Positions 45,901 through 59,500 are shown, numbered from the stretch's first letter. The stretch is 64,000 nucleotides of DNA from Schistosoma haematobium (GCF_000699445.3 NC_067197.1:12716152-12780151), one strand, 5' to 3'. Program-made: numbers and translations. Notes: generated by a model not told the origin, from the sequence alone.

Positions 45901-47199
45901 ATTTACACTAGTTAGAACGATGCTGTTGTTGAATATGGTTTGAAGGTTAGAATCACTGACAAATAATCAAATCTTCCATGTTTTAAATTATATTTTAGAC
46001 ATGAGTTCCTCAAAAACCTAAGATCATTACGTTTGACTTTTTACTTACCCAGAAGAGTCAGTATGTTGAATTAGAGCATATGCTTTCATCAGTTCCATGC
46101 GCCTTTCCCTGCTAATAAATCCTTGTAATGAACAGTATACTGAAAAAGTGTATACTTACCATTCATGGATCCGTGTTATTAAATATGAAATCTCGTCATA
46201 ATAAATGGATCGAGTCATTTAATGATGCAACTAAAAAGTCGTTTGTTAGAAAATGGGAAAGTGAACTGGAAAACACAATTTGAAAAAAAAGTGGACTGTT
46301 ATTGCTCATATATAGTTAACGGTAACGTAGAACCTGGCTTAAATACATAAAAGTCTAAGTTGTCAAACCTCATCAGTAAGGCGGAAGAGAAAACCTTCAA
46401 GATGAAAATCACATTGATCTTCAGTTTGGAAAGGTCATGGGACTGTGAAGCCTGTAGGAGTATTGACGAAGGACAAAAAAGAATAGTAATCTCAATGAAA
46501 CTCTAAAACCGAGGGATATCCCACAAATGAAGACCTCGAAACAAGAATTTAATAATATGAAACACCTCATGTTTCAAAAAATTCAGAGAGCTGCCACACC
46601 TGAGTCAGCGCTACCCACTTTGATTGATATCACCTAACATCATTAGGAAGTCGACGTGTGCGTTATCGACTAACTACTAAAGCTAGAAATAATATCAAAA
46701 TTTATTTGAAAATTAAGGAATATTTAGCCGTTTCCACAAGTCTACCACCGGGAGACCTGGCTTGATGTTCTTCTCGAATCACTGTAGGCATAAGTCAAAG
46801 TATTAAAGCATAGCCAGACCGATGATCAAAAGGTAGTTAGAGATGTCACTCTGTTCTTTTCACCTTTTTGATGAGAACAGGGTTAAGTGATAACTATTAA
46901 TAATATATAAATATTGTGTTGAAAAGATTTAGCTTACGACCCTTCGGTGTTACTGATCAATATAAGAGTGGTTATCGACTTCTAAATGACTTTTAGGCGC
47001 CCATGAGCACATAAAAAAATACTGCACAGCATTTTTAGGATCCATTTATATTTGACCACACTATCAATTAGTTCTCTGTCCGCCTCACTGAAGAATAAAA
47101 TATAACTAGGCAGTTAAGCCATTCTATAATGTTAAGAAACACGAGAGCCTTGCAAAATCATAGAAACTGGTCCACAACACAGTCACGACCCGAGCTTCT

Positions 47200-47410
47200 A
47201 ATTTGGGGGAAAATTTGGCATATTTTGGGGAAATTTAGGGAAAATGGCACAATAACCCCAAAATTTCCCCAAACCTGGGGAAATTATTGAATATATTTCC
47301 CCAAAATTACCCTTTAAACTTGGTCAATGTCATTTAAATTTGGGGATTTTCCCCGAAATACCCCAAGATTTTCCCAAAGTTCCTCGAAATTTCCCCAAAA
47401 TTGAAAGCTC
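47200..47410. repeat. AATTTTGGGG-type low-complexity cluster 2
   Basis: The densest cluster: some ten blocks of GGGG or CCCC separated by AAATTT-like tracts, in both orientations, so it is rich in short inverted repeats. Confidence 0.55.
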
Positions 47411-48299
47411 GAGGAAGGTTAACCTTCAGTTGAAGGTACTTTAGACGCTAGTGAGACTGTGCAGAGCACTATAGGAAAAATGCTCGATAAAAGAACAAGA
47501 GAAAGGCTGATCGACAAATCAATCGGCACGTAGAATTTATTTATATTTAACTATAAAAATCATCGCGAACAGTGACAACAAAACTAAAATGTCGCCAAGG
47601 TCATCATTATGGTATTGACTTCCTATTGGCAATAAAGTTTAAATTCAGAAGTTTCTGAGACGGATAATACTGAGTTCAGTAAACCATCTCTTTTATCTGA
47701 TTGTTCCGCTAGCTAGACATCACAATGAAAATACCATCAAAAACTCATTACCTTGTAATTTTAAAGAGGTAGCCTATTCACTGGTGGTTCGGAGAATATG
47801 TTTATGGGCCAAGATCTCTTACTTTTAACTGATCGTCTCACTTAATCGCAGTCAAAGAGCAAACACGTAGGGCGGACAGGGAAGAAAAATAATACATACG
47901 GAATGCAGTGATTTATACGTAGGAATATCATATAAATTTTCTGTAATTTACGAAATTTTTGAGGACTAATTCTTTAATGGATGCTTCGTCGTGTCAAAAG
48001 GGTTGTGTAACACAACATATTCTTGACGTTTATATAAGTCTACATGGAACGTAGACTTTCATCGCACCATAAACTTGTGGTGGGAAACAAGTCCCCAAAA
48101 TAAGTAGCTCTAAACATACCACAATTATTCTGAGTTTAACAACGCCTTTACAAGTAACACATTTTATAATCAATTTCTTCCAACCCAGTCAAATTAGAAG
48201 TCAGGAGTGGTGAGGTTCGAACTTAGATCACGCAGTTATTGACAAACGAACTACTTCACAAATATATCTCCTAAATCCACTACTTCCCGATCTCCCGAT

Positions 48300-48450
48300 T
48301 TCAAGAGAATTCTATCAGTTTTGGGGAATTTTCAGAGAAGCCGCAATAGAGAATTCTATGTTCTCACCAACTTTTCCGCAGAATTTTTTCAAACATTTTG
48401 AGGAAATTTCCCACATATTTTGGCTCTCCCCAGTATTTTTCAAAATTCGA
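48300..48450. repeat. AATTTTGGGG-type low-complexity cluster 3
   Basis: TTTTGGGGAATTTTCAGAG, then TTTTGAGGAAATTTCCCAC and related words; a degraded relative of cluster 2. Confidence 0.45.
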
Positions 48451-51400
48451 AGAAACCACCTTACAACTTACGAACCGATCGTGGAACGCTTGTCCCTTAG
48501 ATACAGTTTTGGAGGTGCGCATTTCGTCAGGTGTTTACAGTGAAAGCAGACCATACAGAGTGTATATGCTGCCGCTACACTTATCCTTCACAACGATGGA
48601 TGAACTTCTCTAGTAAGCAGTAAGTGTGTCGATCAGATCAGTGACTGTTCTCAGAATCATTTCAGTGATTTGATGTCATCAGTGTTCAACCTATTGGTAT
48701 CACGCTCACCATTACTGCACTGCACCTAATAGCCAGAGAAGATGGAGGTGGTCGTGAAAATGTTTTTTTGAATGAGCTGCATCATGAACCTGTACTCACT
48801 TGGTACTTATTAAGCTGTTGGTGAAAAATTCCCAGTCAAAAGGTTGCCAACTGGAAACTCAACTCGTGTCATCGTCGTGTATGGTCATGTTTTTATTGCA
48901 AAATACTTTATTAAATGACACCTTCAGTTCTCTAGTTATCTAGTAGTTATCTGAAAGTGATGATTTTGAGGTAGTGACAACTTACTACACTAATACAAAA
49001 AGATGCATGATCTCAAGGTAAAGCGAACATCAGGATAGATACAATCAACAGTATCCATCAGAGTACGATTATCCCTGCAGATAAAGAATATCTTTTAACC
49101 ACTCATTCGTTAGGGATTACTAAAATTGCTTTCTTCGCTTTCTCGAACTATGATGTACTGTTTAGACATTAGAAATTTTTAAAACACTACATTTAATATC
49201 TCCGTGATGAGCCTCGAGAAATGACATCATCCTATCTGTGAAAATGTATGTAAGAGGGGGATGGTGACCTCATAATATTGTGGGAAGGACAGAGATACAC
49301 CTGTAAAGTATATCTGTCATGGTAATCGGTATACACTCATAGCTTACAACAGAGCATTTAAATTTACATATGGTGCTGGAAGAAAGGAAGTCAATGAAGA
49401 AATCATAGGGGTTACTGAATGCTCAAAACTTAATCCTTCCGCCTTCAACAATATGTGTAATGAACCCAGGCACACCGTTTGCAGTAACTAAATTATAAGG
49501 CCTAATAGTGGAAAACGTCTAGTGTTTGAAAGTAATGATTTCCTTAGAGAAATCATAACTAACTTTAGTAAAAGTCATATTATATGACATGTCCTGATTT
49601 AATAAACTTTTAAAGTAAACTTCTTCTGCATATTGCTGCGACCTGTTTGGTGTCCGCGTCTCTGAAGTGTACTGAACACCCAATTTCTCTCACACACGAC
49701 CAAAAAGAAAAGGTTGAAAACGATCCCAGACAACCATGTTTAACGACGTCGGAAATGTTGTGCTTTGAACTATGTATATTGTAAACTGAGTGTTCCCTAC
49801 AGTGAAAAAGTTTGCATTCAAATAAAGTTATTCAGATTACCGTGAACATTGTTGGAGAAAAGTGTGTGCAACTTCGAATGTGACAATAAGTAGAATGATA
49901 ATGATAGACGTTCAATTTTCTGTACATCGCTAGTGGTAACTCATCACACAGAACTACAGGACCTCAATACCTTAAAAACAATTTGCATTTAGTTGCTTTC
50001 TAAACAAAGACTTCATGCACTGAAGGACATTTTCATTGAAAGTCACTAATCGTGTGTTGTCTACAACAGCCAACGGCTACACTTATGAATGCGGAAATAG
50101 ATTAATTCATCCGCTTTATTTGCATGCTGGCCTGATCATTCTATGAAGAAATCACTTTTTTAGTGGCGCCCATGTATATAAAATTCGCCGGTTGTGACGG
50201 AAGCACTTTCAACATCTCCATTAACAGATTTTAAAATGAACTCCTACCACGATGAAGACTCTGGGACTGATTAGGAAATGTTTCGATTTCAATCAAGTTT
50301 GGTACAGCGCATCAGTGGATGTCGGGAGTTCAGGACTAAGCGTTCGAAACTGGCCAAGAACTTTATTCATCTTGCTAACAGTGATATCACCTTCCTTCAT
50401 CATACCAAGTACATCATCATCAAGCTTTTGCTTTCCTGACGGATGAACAGTTGGCTACATTTTTATATTCATACTTTCCAAATATGGTTTATTAAAATAC
50501 CTAAACAATTTCGGTGGCTGAAATAAGTGTACAATGACTGTAATTTTCTACTTCATTTTGATGTACTGCACTTCATGTTTGTTTGTTAGTGACCGTGAAG
50601 TTATATTTTTTCAAAAAGTCATTTCTTAACTCCCTCAACCTGCAGCAGAATATCTACCGATGGCAGCCCATCAAGTTTGTCACTCTGTTGGCTGCTACCC
50701 GTCTTTCATGTTTCATTAGTTTTAGAATTACTAATCTGAAAGAAACAGTTAGTTATTTTTAGGCAGCATCAAGTGAGTAGTCGAAGTTTGCAACAGTAAC
50801 CACAACTCGCTTTCATAAGGCGAGGTTTTTCAAAAACTTGTCGTGGAACAGGTGCTTCTTTGTCTCGTTCCTAATTGATGTACAAAAACAAGATCAAAAC
50901 ATTAGTACTGGATGCTTAGTGAGCTTGATCATCATGTAATTCAAAAATATAATCAATTGTAATTGTCATAAAAGGCTTAAACAATGTCATTAATAATAAA
51001 TTATTGTTCACATAGCTGCGCAACACTGACTTTGGGTATTTCCCCGGAACTCAACCAGAGTCAGGAGATTGGGTTCTTACTTCTGGATTCGGTATCATTT
51101 GATTATGGAGGTGTTATGGACAAACTACCTATCAAACCTTATATAGCCGTGAAATCTTCAAACTAACTAGGAAATAACATTGTTACGTGGTTACTTGATT
51201 TATCCGATATTTACCGGAGTATTTCTTGAGGATATCCAGTTTTCATTTTAAAAATTACGAATGAACCAGAATTCACGTCAGAGAGAAGGTAATAAGCACA
51301 TTTGGAAGCACTGCATTGCGTGATTCAACTTATACGCGCAGTTATGTTGATGGATTTTACCCCTCTTCGTGCTTTTTGAAACTTGATTATTCTAGAGTGT

Positions 51401-51984
51401 ATGAACTAGTTCACTCAATCCACTTTTTTATGTCTTGTGCCGAAAATGAGACCTCTCGTATCTTTTACAGCTTTCTTGTTTAGGGCGGGAACGTTTCGGA
51501 ATTATGCACTACACTTCGTACTTCAAATTTGTACCAATAAAGATTTCAATGGATTTTCCACATATATATTTTATGGTCAAAGTAAGTCGTACCTGGAGCA
51601 CTCGTTATTTCTGTAACCCAAGTGTAGATGGTTCACTTTTAATGATTATATTTCAAAGTTGTTTAACGAGGTATTTTAGTTTTTATTCAGTTAACTGCAA
51701 CATTCGATAGTAAGAGATGTACATTCAGTAATATTAACGACGAAGACATTATCAGGTTTTCTCACAACAATCGAAGCTAATGACTAAATGTTTGGTGGAA
51801 ACAATGTAATTATACTTTCTATATCGACAGTGAGACAAATTATTGGCCACGCATAAATGTAACATTATAAATAATCGAAGATGATACACAGAGAATCATA
51901 TAATCATTAGAAACAGACGTCCTGATAAACCAAAAATTGTAGTCTTTATCTTGTGTGGTTGAGGTTAGACATTAACACCGTTGA

Positions 51985-52150
51985 ATGCCAGCTCAGTGGT
52001 CTAGAGACTAATCGTTCGCGCGCGAGATAGAAGGCCCTAGATTCAAATCCCTCGAGCGGGATCGTGGTTGCGCACTGCTGAGAAGTCCCACAACAGGACA
52101 AAACGGCGATCCAGTGCTTCCAGGTAGTCTAACATCAATCGGTTCATGAT
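51985..52150 (+). repeat. Hammerhead SINE copy with tRNA-like head
   Basis: CAGCTCAGTGGTCTAGAGAC (A-box region) at about 51991 and GATTCAAATCC (B-box region) at 52040-52050, then a GGGATCGTGGTTG linker, ribozyme and tail. It has the most complete head-to-ribozyme arrangement in the window. Confidence 0.68.
52072..52117 (+). ncRNA. Hammerhead ribozyme relic
   Basis: Stem I is GCACTG/CAGTGC, stem II GTCC/GGAC. The core reads CTGAGAAG, with A at G8, and AAAA replaces GAAA at G12. Both changed bases are catalytic, so this copy should be inactive. Confidence 0.65.
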
Positions 52151-53151
52151 CTCATTCAAAAAATTCAACTTAGTTCAAAAGTACAGTAGAGCTTTTGATA
52201 ATTTTTGTTTCGAATGATGAGAAAAGTTAAGGTATACACATGCACATATATGATTAGATAAATGAATAATCATGTTAATAGAAAAACAAAAAAAGAGAAA
52301 AATCAATATCAAAACTGAGGAAAGAAAAGTTATATCCATGCCTCAAATAATCATATGTATGCATTATATTATCTATTATAGAAATATTATAAATAATAGA
52401 GATATAACTTGTCATTGCACAATTCAAATGCCAAATCGAGAATAAAAAGAAAAAAGACTGGACACAAAGTTACTTACAACTGATAGTTGTTGTGAATATA
52501 AATTTGGACAACGGTACTAAAGGTTTATATATGCAGTTTTAATTATATAATGGTAGTAATAACAATTTTAAGGAGGGGATTCGTAGTAATAGTAGTGCTA
52601 GCAGTTATTACTAATACCACCATTATTTTTTAATATTTACAATTAGGTACAAAATTATCCTAAACTTTTAATAAATAGCGAAATTTCTACAAACAAAATA
52701 TCCTAAGATTAGTGTTTTATAGCATCATAGCACTGGAAATACAAAAAAGATTGGAGGAAGAACGAAAAAATCGTTTTTCTTTCAACAAAAAAGGCTAGAA
52801 AAGAAGTGAAAATGTTTTGCCTAACTGTGGGTGATCATCTATGGTTTAATCCTAGTTTGATCAATAAAAAAAGGGAACATTGATCAGTGTTTAAGGCCAC
52901 ATCCATCCATGAAAGCCATTATACACACACATGCATAGACAACGTACACAAAATGATAAAGTGACATTATTGAAATGTTTATTTTAAATTTGTTCGTTGA
53001 AGATAATCTTCTTCAAAACATTCATTGAATTCTTGTACAGTAATGAAGTACGTTGATATATTTCTCATTTGATATTTATAAATCTAGAAACGGAAACCTA
53101 TTTGGCGCAGATTAATAAAAGAAGCACTAACTGATAATTGACTTTATAGAT
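52151..53151. other. 3' flank of the KASH-like gene
   Basis: AT-rich. Probably holds the 3' UTR of the minus-strand gene, including the candidate polyadenylation signal at 52978-52983. Confidence 0.45.
52978..52983 (-). terminator. Candidate polyadenylation signal for the KASH-like gene
   Basis: AATAAA on the minus strand about 170 bases after the stop codon. Confidence 0.4.
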
Positions 53152-53565
53152 TTAATAAGGTTGTGCCCCATTAGTATAATCAATGATATTTGATAATCTG
53201 TCTCTTTCTAATGGACATCTACCGAATGTGGTAGCACCATGAACATTATCATTATTATTATCATCACTATTATTGAATAAATTAGAAAAACATCGTAATG
53301 AAGAAACAGTAGAAGGTGGACGACGAAAATAGTTGTTACATGCAACTAATCTACCTAAAATATAATAGGATAAATAAGCTAAGAATATGAAACCACTAAT
53401 TAGAAGAATAAAATAATTCTGACTATTAATGGATGGGAATATTCGAAGTAACCAATTACAAATGGATGAATAAATTGATGGGTTTTTTTCAGTTGTAGAA
53501 ATTGAAACACTAACAGGATGTTGTTGATGATTATGATTTTCAACTGATTTACGTTCAAATAAATG
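53152..53565 (-). CDS. Terminal exon: membrane segment and KASH-like tail
   Basis: 414 nt, phase 0 after TTATTTTAG, ending TAA at 53154-53152. It encodes 137 residues: a polar His/Ser/Thr region, WLLRIFP, one membrane segment at about residues 51-75, basic FRRPP, an Asn/Asp-rich loop, GRCPLERDRL, and the last eight residues YTNGAQPY. The Cys lies 20 residues before the C-terminal residue; in nesprins the SUN-bonding Cys is 23 before it. Confidence 0.75.
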   Translation of the reverse strand, partial: HLFERKSVENHNHQQHPVSVSISTTEKNPSIYSSICNWLLRIFPSINSQNYFILLISGFIFLAYLSYYILGRLVACNNYFRRPPSTVSSLRCFSNLFNNSDDNNNDNVHGATTFGRCPLERDRLSNIIDYTNGAQPY

Positions 53566-56500
53566 CTAAAATAAGAAGGAAAAGAAAATTCATAATTTGA
53601 AAAAAAAATCGTTGTGATTTGATAAAAATACTTATAGCGCTGTCAGTACAACTGTTAGACATGACTGTGGAATAACTGCTACTTACGACTTATTACAATA
53701 GAATAAGACCACTATCCCAATGTAATGAAGAAAGGAAAACTGTAGATAAAGGCGTGTTTATTTACTAATCACTGATATACCACCCAGCTAATGTCACATA
53801 TGTCTAGTCTTTTAGTGCTGATCAAACCCCAACAATCAAGTCTTAGGTGAATCGATATCGCATAGATTATGCTATGATGTTAAACGGTTGGAAGTTTGGT
53901 TCGAACCCTACAGAAAGCATCAGTTGCATATATAACTTCCTGACGGATGCTAAGGCCAGGGTTTCCTACTATCCCTAACATTCTAACACCTCATAAAACG
54001 AAAAACATAGTAGAATTGAAATAAAAAGTACACAGTAAAACATAGAACTTAAATAATAGGATAGTGATTCATATGGGATGCAGGTACATCCAACTGACGA
54101 GTCCTAACTAAGACTAGACGTTCCTTCTAAATCCCATTGCTAGCTACCATTTATCTTTGATTAAGATAAGCTACTATGTTATTCTATCAAAATTAAATAT
54201 AATCAATTATATATCTATGGATTACATTTTGAAGCAACAATATAAACCATTCAAATCAGTAATCACAATGACTTCACATATACATTTTATGGTGTAACTT
54301 CCTTAATTAATTGAGTGTTTTTCATTGAACTGTTCTATTCACTATCACATTGTTAAGTTCGACGATGATTAAATATGGGAAAGTATAATCTGTTTATCTA
54401 TCTCTTGACGCGTTTAACTTATTCACTGAAACAATTTATAGTTAGATATTTAAAAGAATGTAAAGTGGAGTATAATAATAATAATTGTAATTCACATAAA
54501 TTTCACAGTATTTTAATGACTGACTCAGCAACAATTTCAAATGATCAACAAATCAAAACTTCTTCAAATCACTTTAAAATTATTCAAATATTCAATCACT
54601 GTAATATTCAACTAACAAACAAACAAACAAACATACAAGAGAATAAGAATAAAAGGTTTGTTTTCTAAATATGTTCAACATATGGAATAATTTTAAATTA
54701 CCTCATTTGTATAGACTTCATTGACTTGTTGTTCCGATGTACTTTTATCAATATTAATAAAAGAAGTTTCTAATTGATTTTCTGTGCTATCCACTAAATA
54801 TTCATTATCTAAGTGATGATGAGTAGGAGGATTATTTGAATGATTTGATTCAAACAATCGAATTAGTCTTTGAAGGCTAACAATAAAGAAGATAGAAAAA
54901 GATAAATATTATCGCTGATAATCAGTAGTATATCTCATGTCTTAGTAATATGTTATATAAAGTTTAATTTGTGAAAAATAAAAAAAAGAGATGGGTTTAC
55001 ATATTTTGTGGATTAAAACTGTGGTTATATATCTAATATACGTGATTGCAATTGATATTTATTTCGGGTTAAATAAAGAACAGAAAACTAAAGGTTATGT
55101 CCTAAAAGATACTCAAAATTGTGATAAGGAAAATTACAAAACAATTTGGAGACAGTACATAATAATTCTTAATTTTTGATGTTTCCTGTAAATTCAGTAA
55201 ATTTACATCAGGGATACAAGAAGACAATTTGGAAAAGAATCAATAAAAGCCGATTGACGCAACAAAACAAATGAACAAACGGTTAAATTAGAAATACGAA
55301 TAATATTCAACACAGTAAGTTCGTAACCGAACAAAGGACACAACTTTACCGCTGTCTGCCTCAATTTTAAAAAGTCATATATATAAATAAGAACTTTCGT
55401 CTAAATTTGAACGAATAGCTTCACAATATTTGGGCTCTGAGTTAATGTGAAACATTAAAGAGGAAGAATGTATTTCTAAAATCTCAGCGAAAGAATTTGA
55501 AGTAAATCCAACGTTTCGCCTAGCAATCTGTTCCAAGCTTTTTCAAAGAAAATATAAACATCAAAATTGTCGAATATAAATAGGTACATGGTTCTCCGGT
55601 TTACTGTATACTGAATACGTCATCCAATCAACGTGAACACTGTTTAAAGTGGGTATTTACATTATTGTGTAAGAAACATGTGGTGTGAAACGAAAAGTGT
55701 TAAGATAATATATTGTGTGTATACGTAAGTGAAAAGAAATTTCATTCAACTATATATTGTCTTCGGTCTGTGTCTATTAAGAAAAACATATCATTTTATG
55801 AATAAAAAATGTCACAGCATCCATTAAATGTAAATAAACAAGATTAGTAAACAAGATAAAAGACTGAATTCAAAGAGGAATGTATTTGTAATTGAAAGTT
55901 TGTGTTATTTTATTGTTCCAGTCAATTGTTTAACATATTCAGATAAGATAACTGATTTGAACAGTTGAATGTATTATCTATTGATTAGTTAGTATGATAT
56001 AGATAGCTAGAATGGAATAAGGAGTCCAGGTTTACTTATTAATTATTAGTTTCCATGGGACAGCTAGTTGTATTCCATCTCTCCTATTAATACTATTTGG
56101 ATTAGCCATATATGTAGGACTTCGGCTGTTAGTCGTTCTTTGTAAGAATTAAAGCCTTTCTGAATGATTCTTGCGCCATTGAAATCAACCGTATGATCCG
56201 ATCCTATCGAGTGCAATGCTATCGCTGATTTGTTCTCAAGTTTTCTTACATCATCTGACGATTTAGGAATGGCTTTAAGCACAGTTTGTGTTCCTTAACC
56301 CTCACATTCAGTTGCCTTGATGTTACTTTGCATTACAGTCATTACATTTGATTTCATAAACACAATTCTGTTGTTCTTCCTTGTGAATTGCATCTTTGAT
56401 TCTTATTAGTTTTGATCTTAGAGTATTGTTTGTTCGAAAGAATACTCTTATATTTTGAAGATTCAGAGTCCTTCTGATCTCTTCTGAAATACCTTTACGA

Positions 56501-59500
56501 TATGAGATCACCACTTTGTTAATCAATTCTTTTTGCTTAACTCTTTCTTTTTAAATATCGCTTTGTTCTTCATTCTTAATTATTCTTTTGATAAAATCCT
56601 TCGGATGATTATTCATCATTAGAGTGGATACAATTAAATTTATTTCCATTTTTATATCATCTGGTTCAGTGACAAGTTTTTTGACTCTGGTGATCAAATT
56701 TTCGGCTACTGTCACTTCGGTAGAGTGTGGATGCGCCGACTTAAAATCTAGAAATTTCCTCGAATATGTCGGCCTTAGGAAAATACTAATTTTTAAACAA
56801 TCATTACACCTCCTTTCAACTAAACAGTCTAGAAACGGTAGTTTGCGTTCAGGAAATTCCAACTCTTTAGTGAACTTGATTTTGTCATAAATGTTGTTGA
56901 CACGTTGAAATAGTTCGTCTAAACCATCTCGTTTTATAATGACAAAAGTGTCGTCTACGTATCTTAACCAAATCTTCAGTGGAATGGAACACATTGAGAT
57001 AGCGCTTGTCTCCAGTGAATGCATGAATAAGTTAGTAACAATATATATATCGGGAGAAAACAATAAACGCTTTTGATGAAACAATTAACTTTTTAACTCA
57101 ATAGCCAGTTAGAAATACGTACTTACATGGATCGATTAATAGCCAGCTGACTTGAAAGACGATCAATCTCATAAAGTAGTTCCTCATCCAAGCTAGTCGT
57201 ATTACAGATTGTAGCTGAAGTATTGTTATTGTTTACTGACATCTGACAATTTTCTTTATTCAACTCATTCTGCATTTCCTCCAGAGCAAAATTCAAGCTA
57301 TCCACTTCTAGAAAGCACCTCTAAATAAAAGAGGTTTATGTTTGAAAAAAAGTACACGTTTTCGTGTGGAAAAAGGATAATAAAGTAGGAGATTTAAAAT
57401 AAGCAATAAATTTTAGACAAATATATACTTTTTACAATTTTAAGAATTAAATTACCAATGCCTTACGCAAACCAATTGCCTTTATTTCATAGTGATATGT
57501 GAACAAGTTGATTAGGGAAACTTATGGTGATGTCAAATACCAACAAGTTATTTACTGAGTCACTAAGTTCATACAGATGAATCCCAAACAGAGCATAACT
57601 CCCGTTCTGAATTCTATTGCTAGCCAAGATCCATCTATTTTCTATGTCAATTGTTAGTAGTAACAAAAAATTACTCACAAACCAGGTATATCTAAAATGC
57701 TTTCCTTACAGTAAAAAAGTAAAACTATTCACAATCATTTGAAATGTACACTATTTATTGATTTAAAGTTTATTTCCATTTTACAACACAATAATTATAC
57801 CCATAAACTATGAAATTATCAATGTAATTCTTTGAAATTTTTTTTCGATTAAAAGTAATTGAACTTTGATACTGATCTTTGAAATAAATGAAACTTGTAT
57901 TTTTACACTGTTTTACTAGTTTGATCAATCGAATAATCAGATACAAATCACATTTGACATTAGTTAGACAAATAGACTGTGATTTATGTTTAAAATTATA
58001 TATATATACATATATACATATATGAGGTGTTTATCACGAGATAAATATGATTTCAGTGATTCCGATTCTGAATATGCTAAAGGTAGCATAGTGTTGAATT
58101 CTTCCAAGTAAAGCAGAATCAAGCAATATTCGCTGATTAATTTGGAGAAGTTCATTTAAGTAGTGCAGCCATCTGGACTCTAACTAGGTAGTCTACATCT
58201 ACCTACATGACTAAGTTCAACAGTCATTGTTTTCATATACAGATAGGATGGCTTAGTTTGACCTCCCCTGGCCTTCCATAAACCTATTCATACTTACTTT
58301 ACAATAGAAAAGCTCAACTTATTTTCGTTGAGCTATTTTCATATACACTGAAGTAGTTTTTATTATAAACGGAAAAATAGATTAATAATGTCTAAATACC
58401 AGAAGACACTGAATAGTAATCATATTCAACTTTAAAAACCTTCACCAAAATGTACTCATAATCTAACACAAGGATGAAATCAAGAATGCAAGATCTCGAG
58501 ACATAAATGACAGTTCCAAACTATTAAGCTAGAAGTGAATTGTCTATATTTTCATCTTCAGTTAAATCGTGATATAAGCTTATCTCCATTCAATGTTATT
58601 AGTAATTTGAGATTATACTCTTAATAAGGTTAACATCAACACATTACCATTCCCCTTTTCAAATCCACTTCTGGAAGTCAATGATCAATGAGCAAATGTT
58701 TTATCATTAAGAGCTTCTACGTAATTATAATATAACTTAATCATGAATATATATCCATTACAACCGTGATGATGTAAGGTTAAATAAGACTGATAAATCA
58801 AATTGGACAATACGTGTGATATTGGTCGATCACTGAATAGTGTTTATTTAGCTCTATAATGCTGGTCAAACTCCGTTGATCAATTTACAATGTAACCACT
58901 AGTCTAAGTGACTCGACATTATGTGCACTATGCCTTGATGTTTGGTGGTGGATGGTGAATTGTGAACCTGGGTTTCATGCTAGTCATCCTAATACAATAA
59001 ATACCTGCAATATTGAGGGAACTGATGCTTCCAGTCAGGTTTGAATAAGTCCCCTCCCTTTCTTTATCGGCTAAAATAGACTTTGCACTTGCATGTATTT
59101 ATTGCAAAATTTCACAAAACATTTTCTTCTGAAAATTTAGTTAATTTGTCGAATAAAACTGTAGTTCATCACGTCTTGTACAACTTACTTTAAAGCCATT
59201 GGCAATCTTATCTGACTGATTTTCATCATATATCATCGAATCACAAATATGACGAGTATTGACGTTATTGGGATTCGTACTATTCACCCCTTTATTTGTA
59301 TACATTGACAGACCAATTTGACGTGTAAGTCTACTTAAATCATGCATACGTAATTGAAGAATATATAACTGTTTCTTCCATGCTTCATACTGATTCGATT
59401 GGTGATAAATGTGACGTAAAGTAGATGAGAAATTAATCCATTGCGATTTTAATTTTAAAGCATTCAAAATGATTAAACGATATGGTGAATAATCATGGCT

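Larger units (their letters stand above)
45004..51984. other. 7 kb without a recognised gene
   Basis: No convincing exon, RNA or transposon protein was seen on either strand. Unusual composition occurs at 45585-45900, 47200-47410 and 48300-48450, where runs of four or five G or C alternate with A/T runs. A TATATAAAA word at about 50176 precedes short frames near 50235-50446, and 50984-51166 is an unexplained 60-codon frame; neither has a domain or splice support. Confidence 0.4.
53566..54701. other. Intron with SINE relics
   Basis: Contains a tRNA-like repeat around 53805-53990 and a hammerhead relic at 54070-54150; the plus-strand open frame at 54375-54668 is chance. Confidence 0.5.
55990..57090 (-). 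mobile_element. Penelope-like element, 5'-truncated, in an intron
   Basis: It carries the C-terminal half of a PLE reverse transcriptase and a broken GIY-YIG region in the same orientation as the host gene. The left limit, near the end of coding similarity, is approximate; the right limit is about 40 bases from the donor of exon 57127-57320. Penelope-like elements, including one from schistosomes, pair an RT with a GIY-YIG endonuclease. Confidence 0.8.

Noticed and set aside
47200..47410. TTTTGGGG words as interstitial telomere repeat
   Set aside because: The words are irregular and in both orientations, and the schistosome telomere repeat is TTAGGG; TTTTGGGG arrays belong to some ciliates.
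49370..49500. A Cys-containing open stretch (ECSKLNPSAFNNMC)
   Set aside because: Short, with no start or splice acceptor found; chance cannot be excluded.
50235..50446. A small secreted protein gene behind a TATATAAAA word
   Set aside because: The first ATG gives only 12 codons; the second frame has no clear signal peptide, domain or splice support.
57440..57480. A 24 nt micro-exon (AIGLRKAL) of the KASH-like gene
   Set aside because: Phase would fit, but the acceptor side (ATGAAATAAAG) is purine-rich and the neighbouring exons already join correctly without it.
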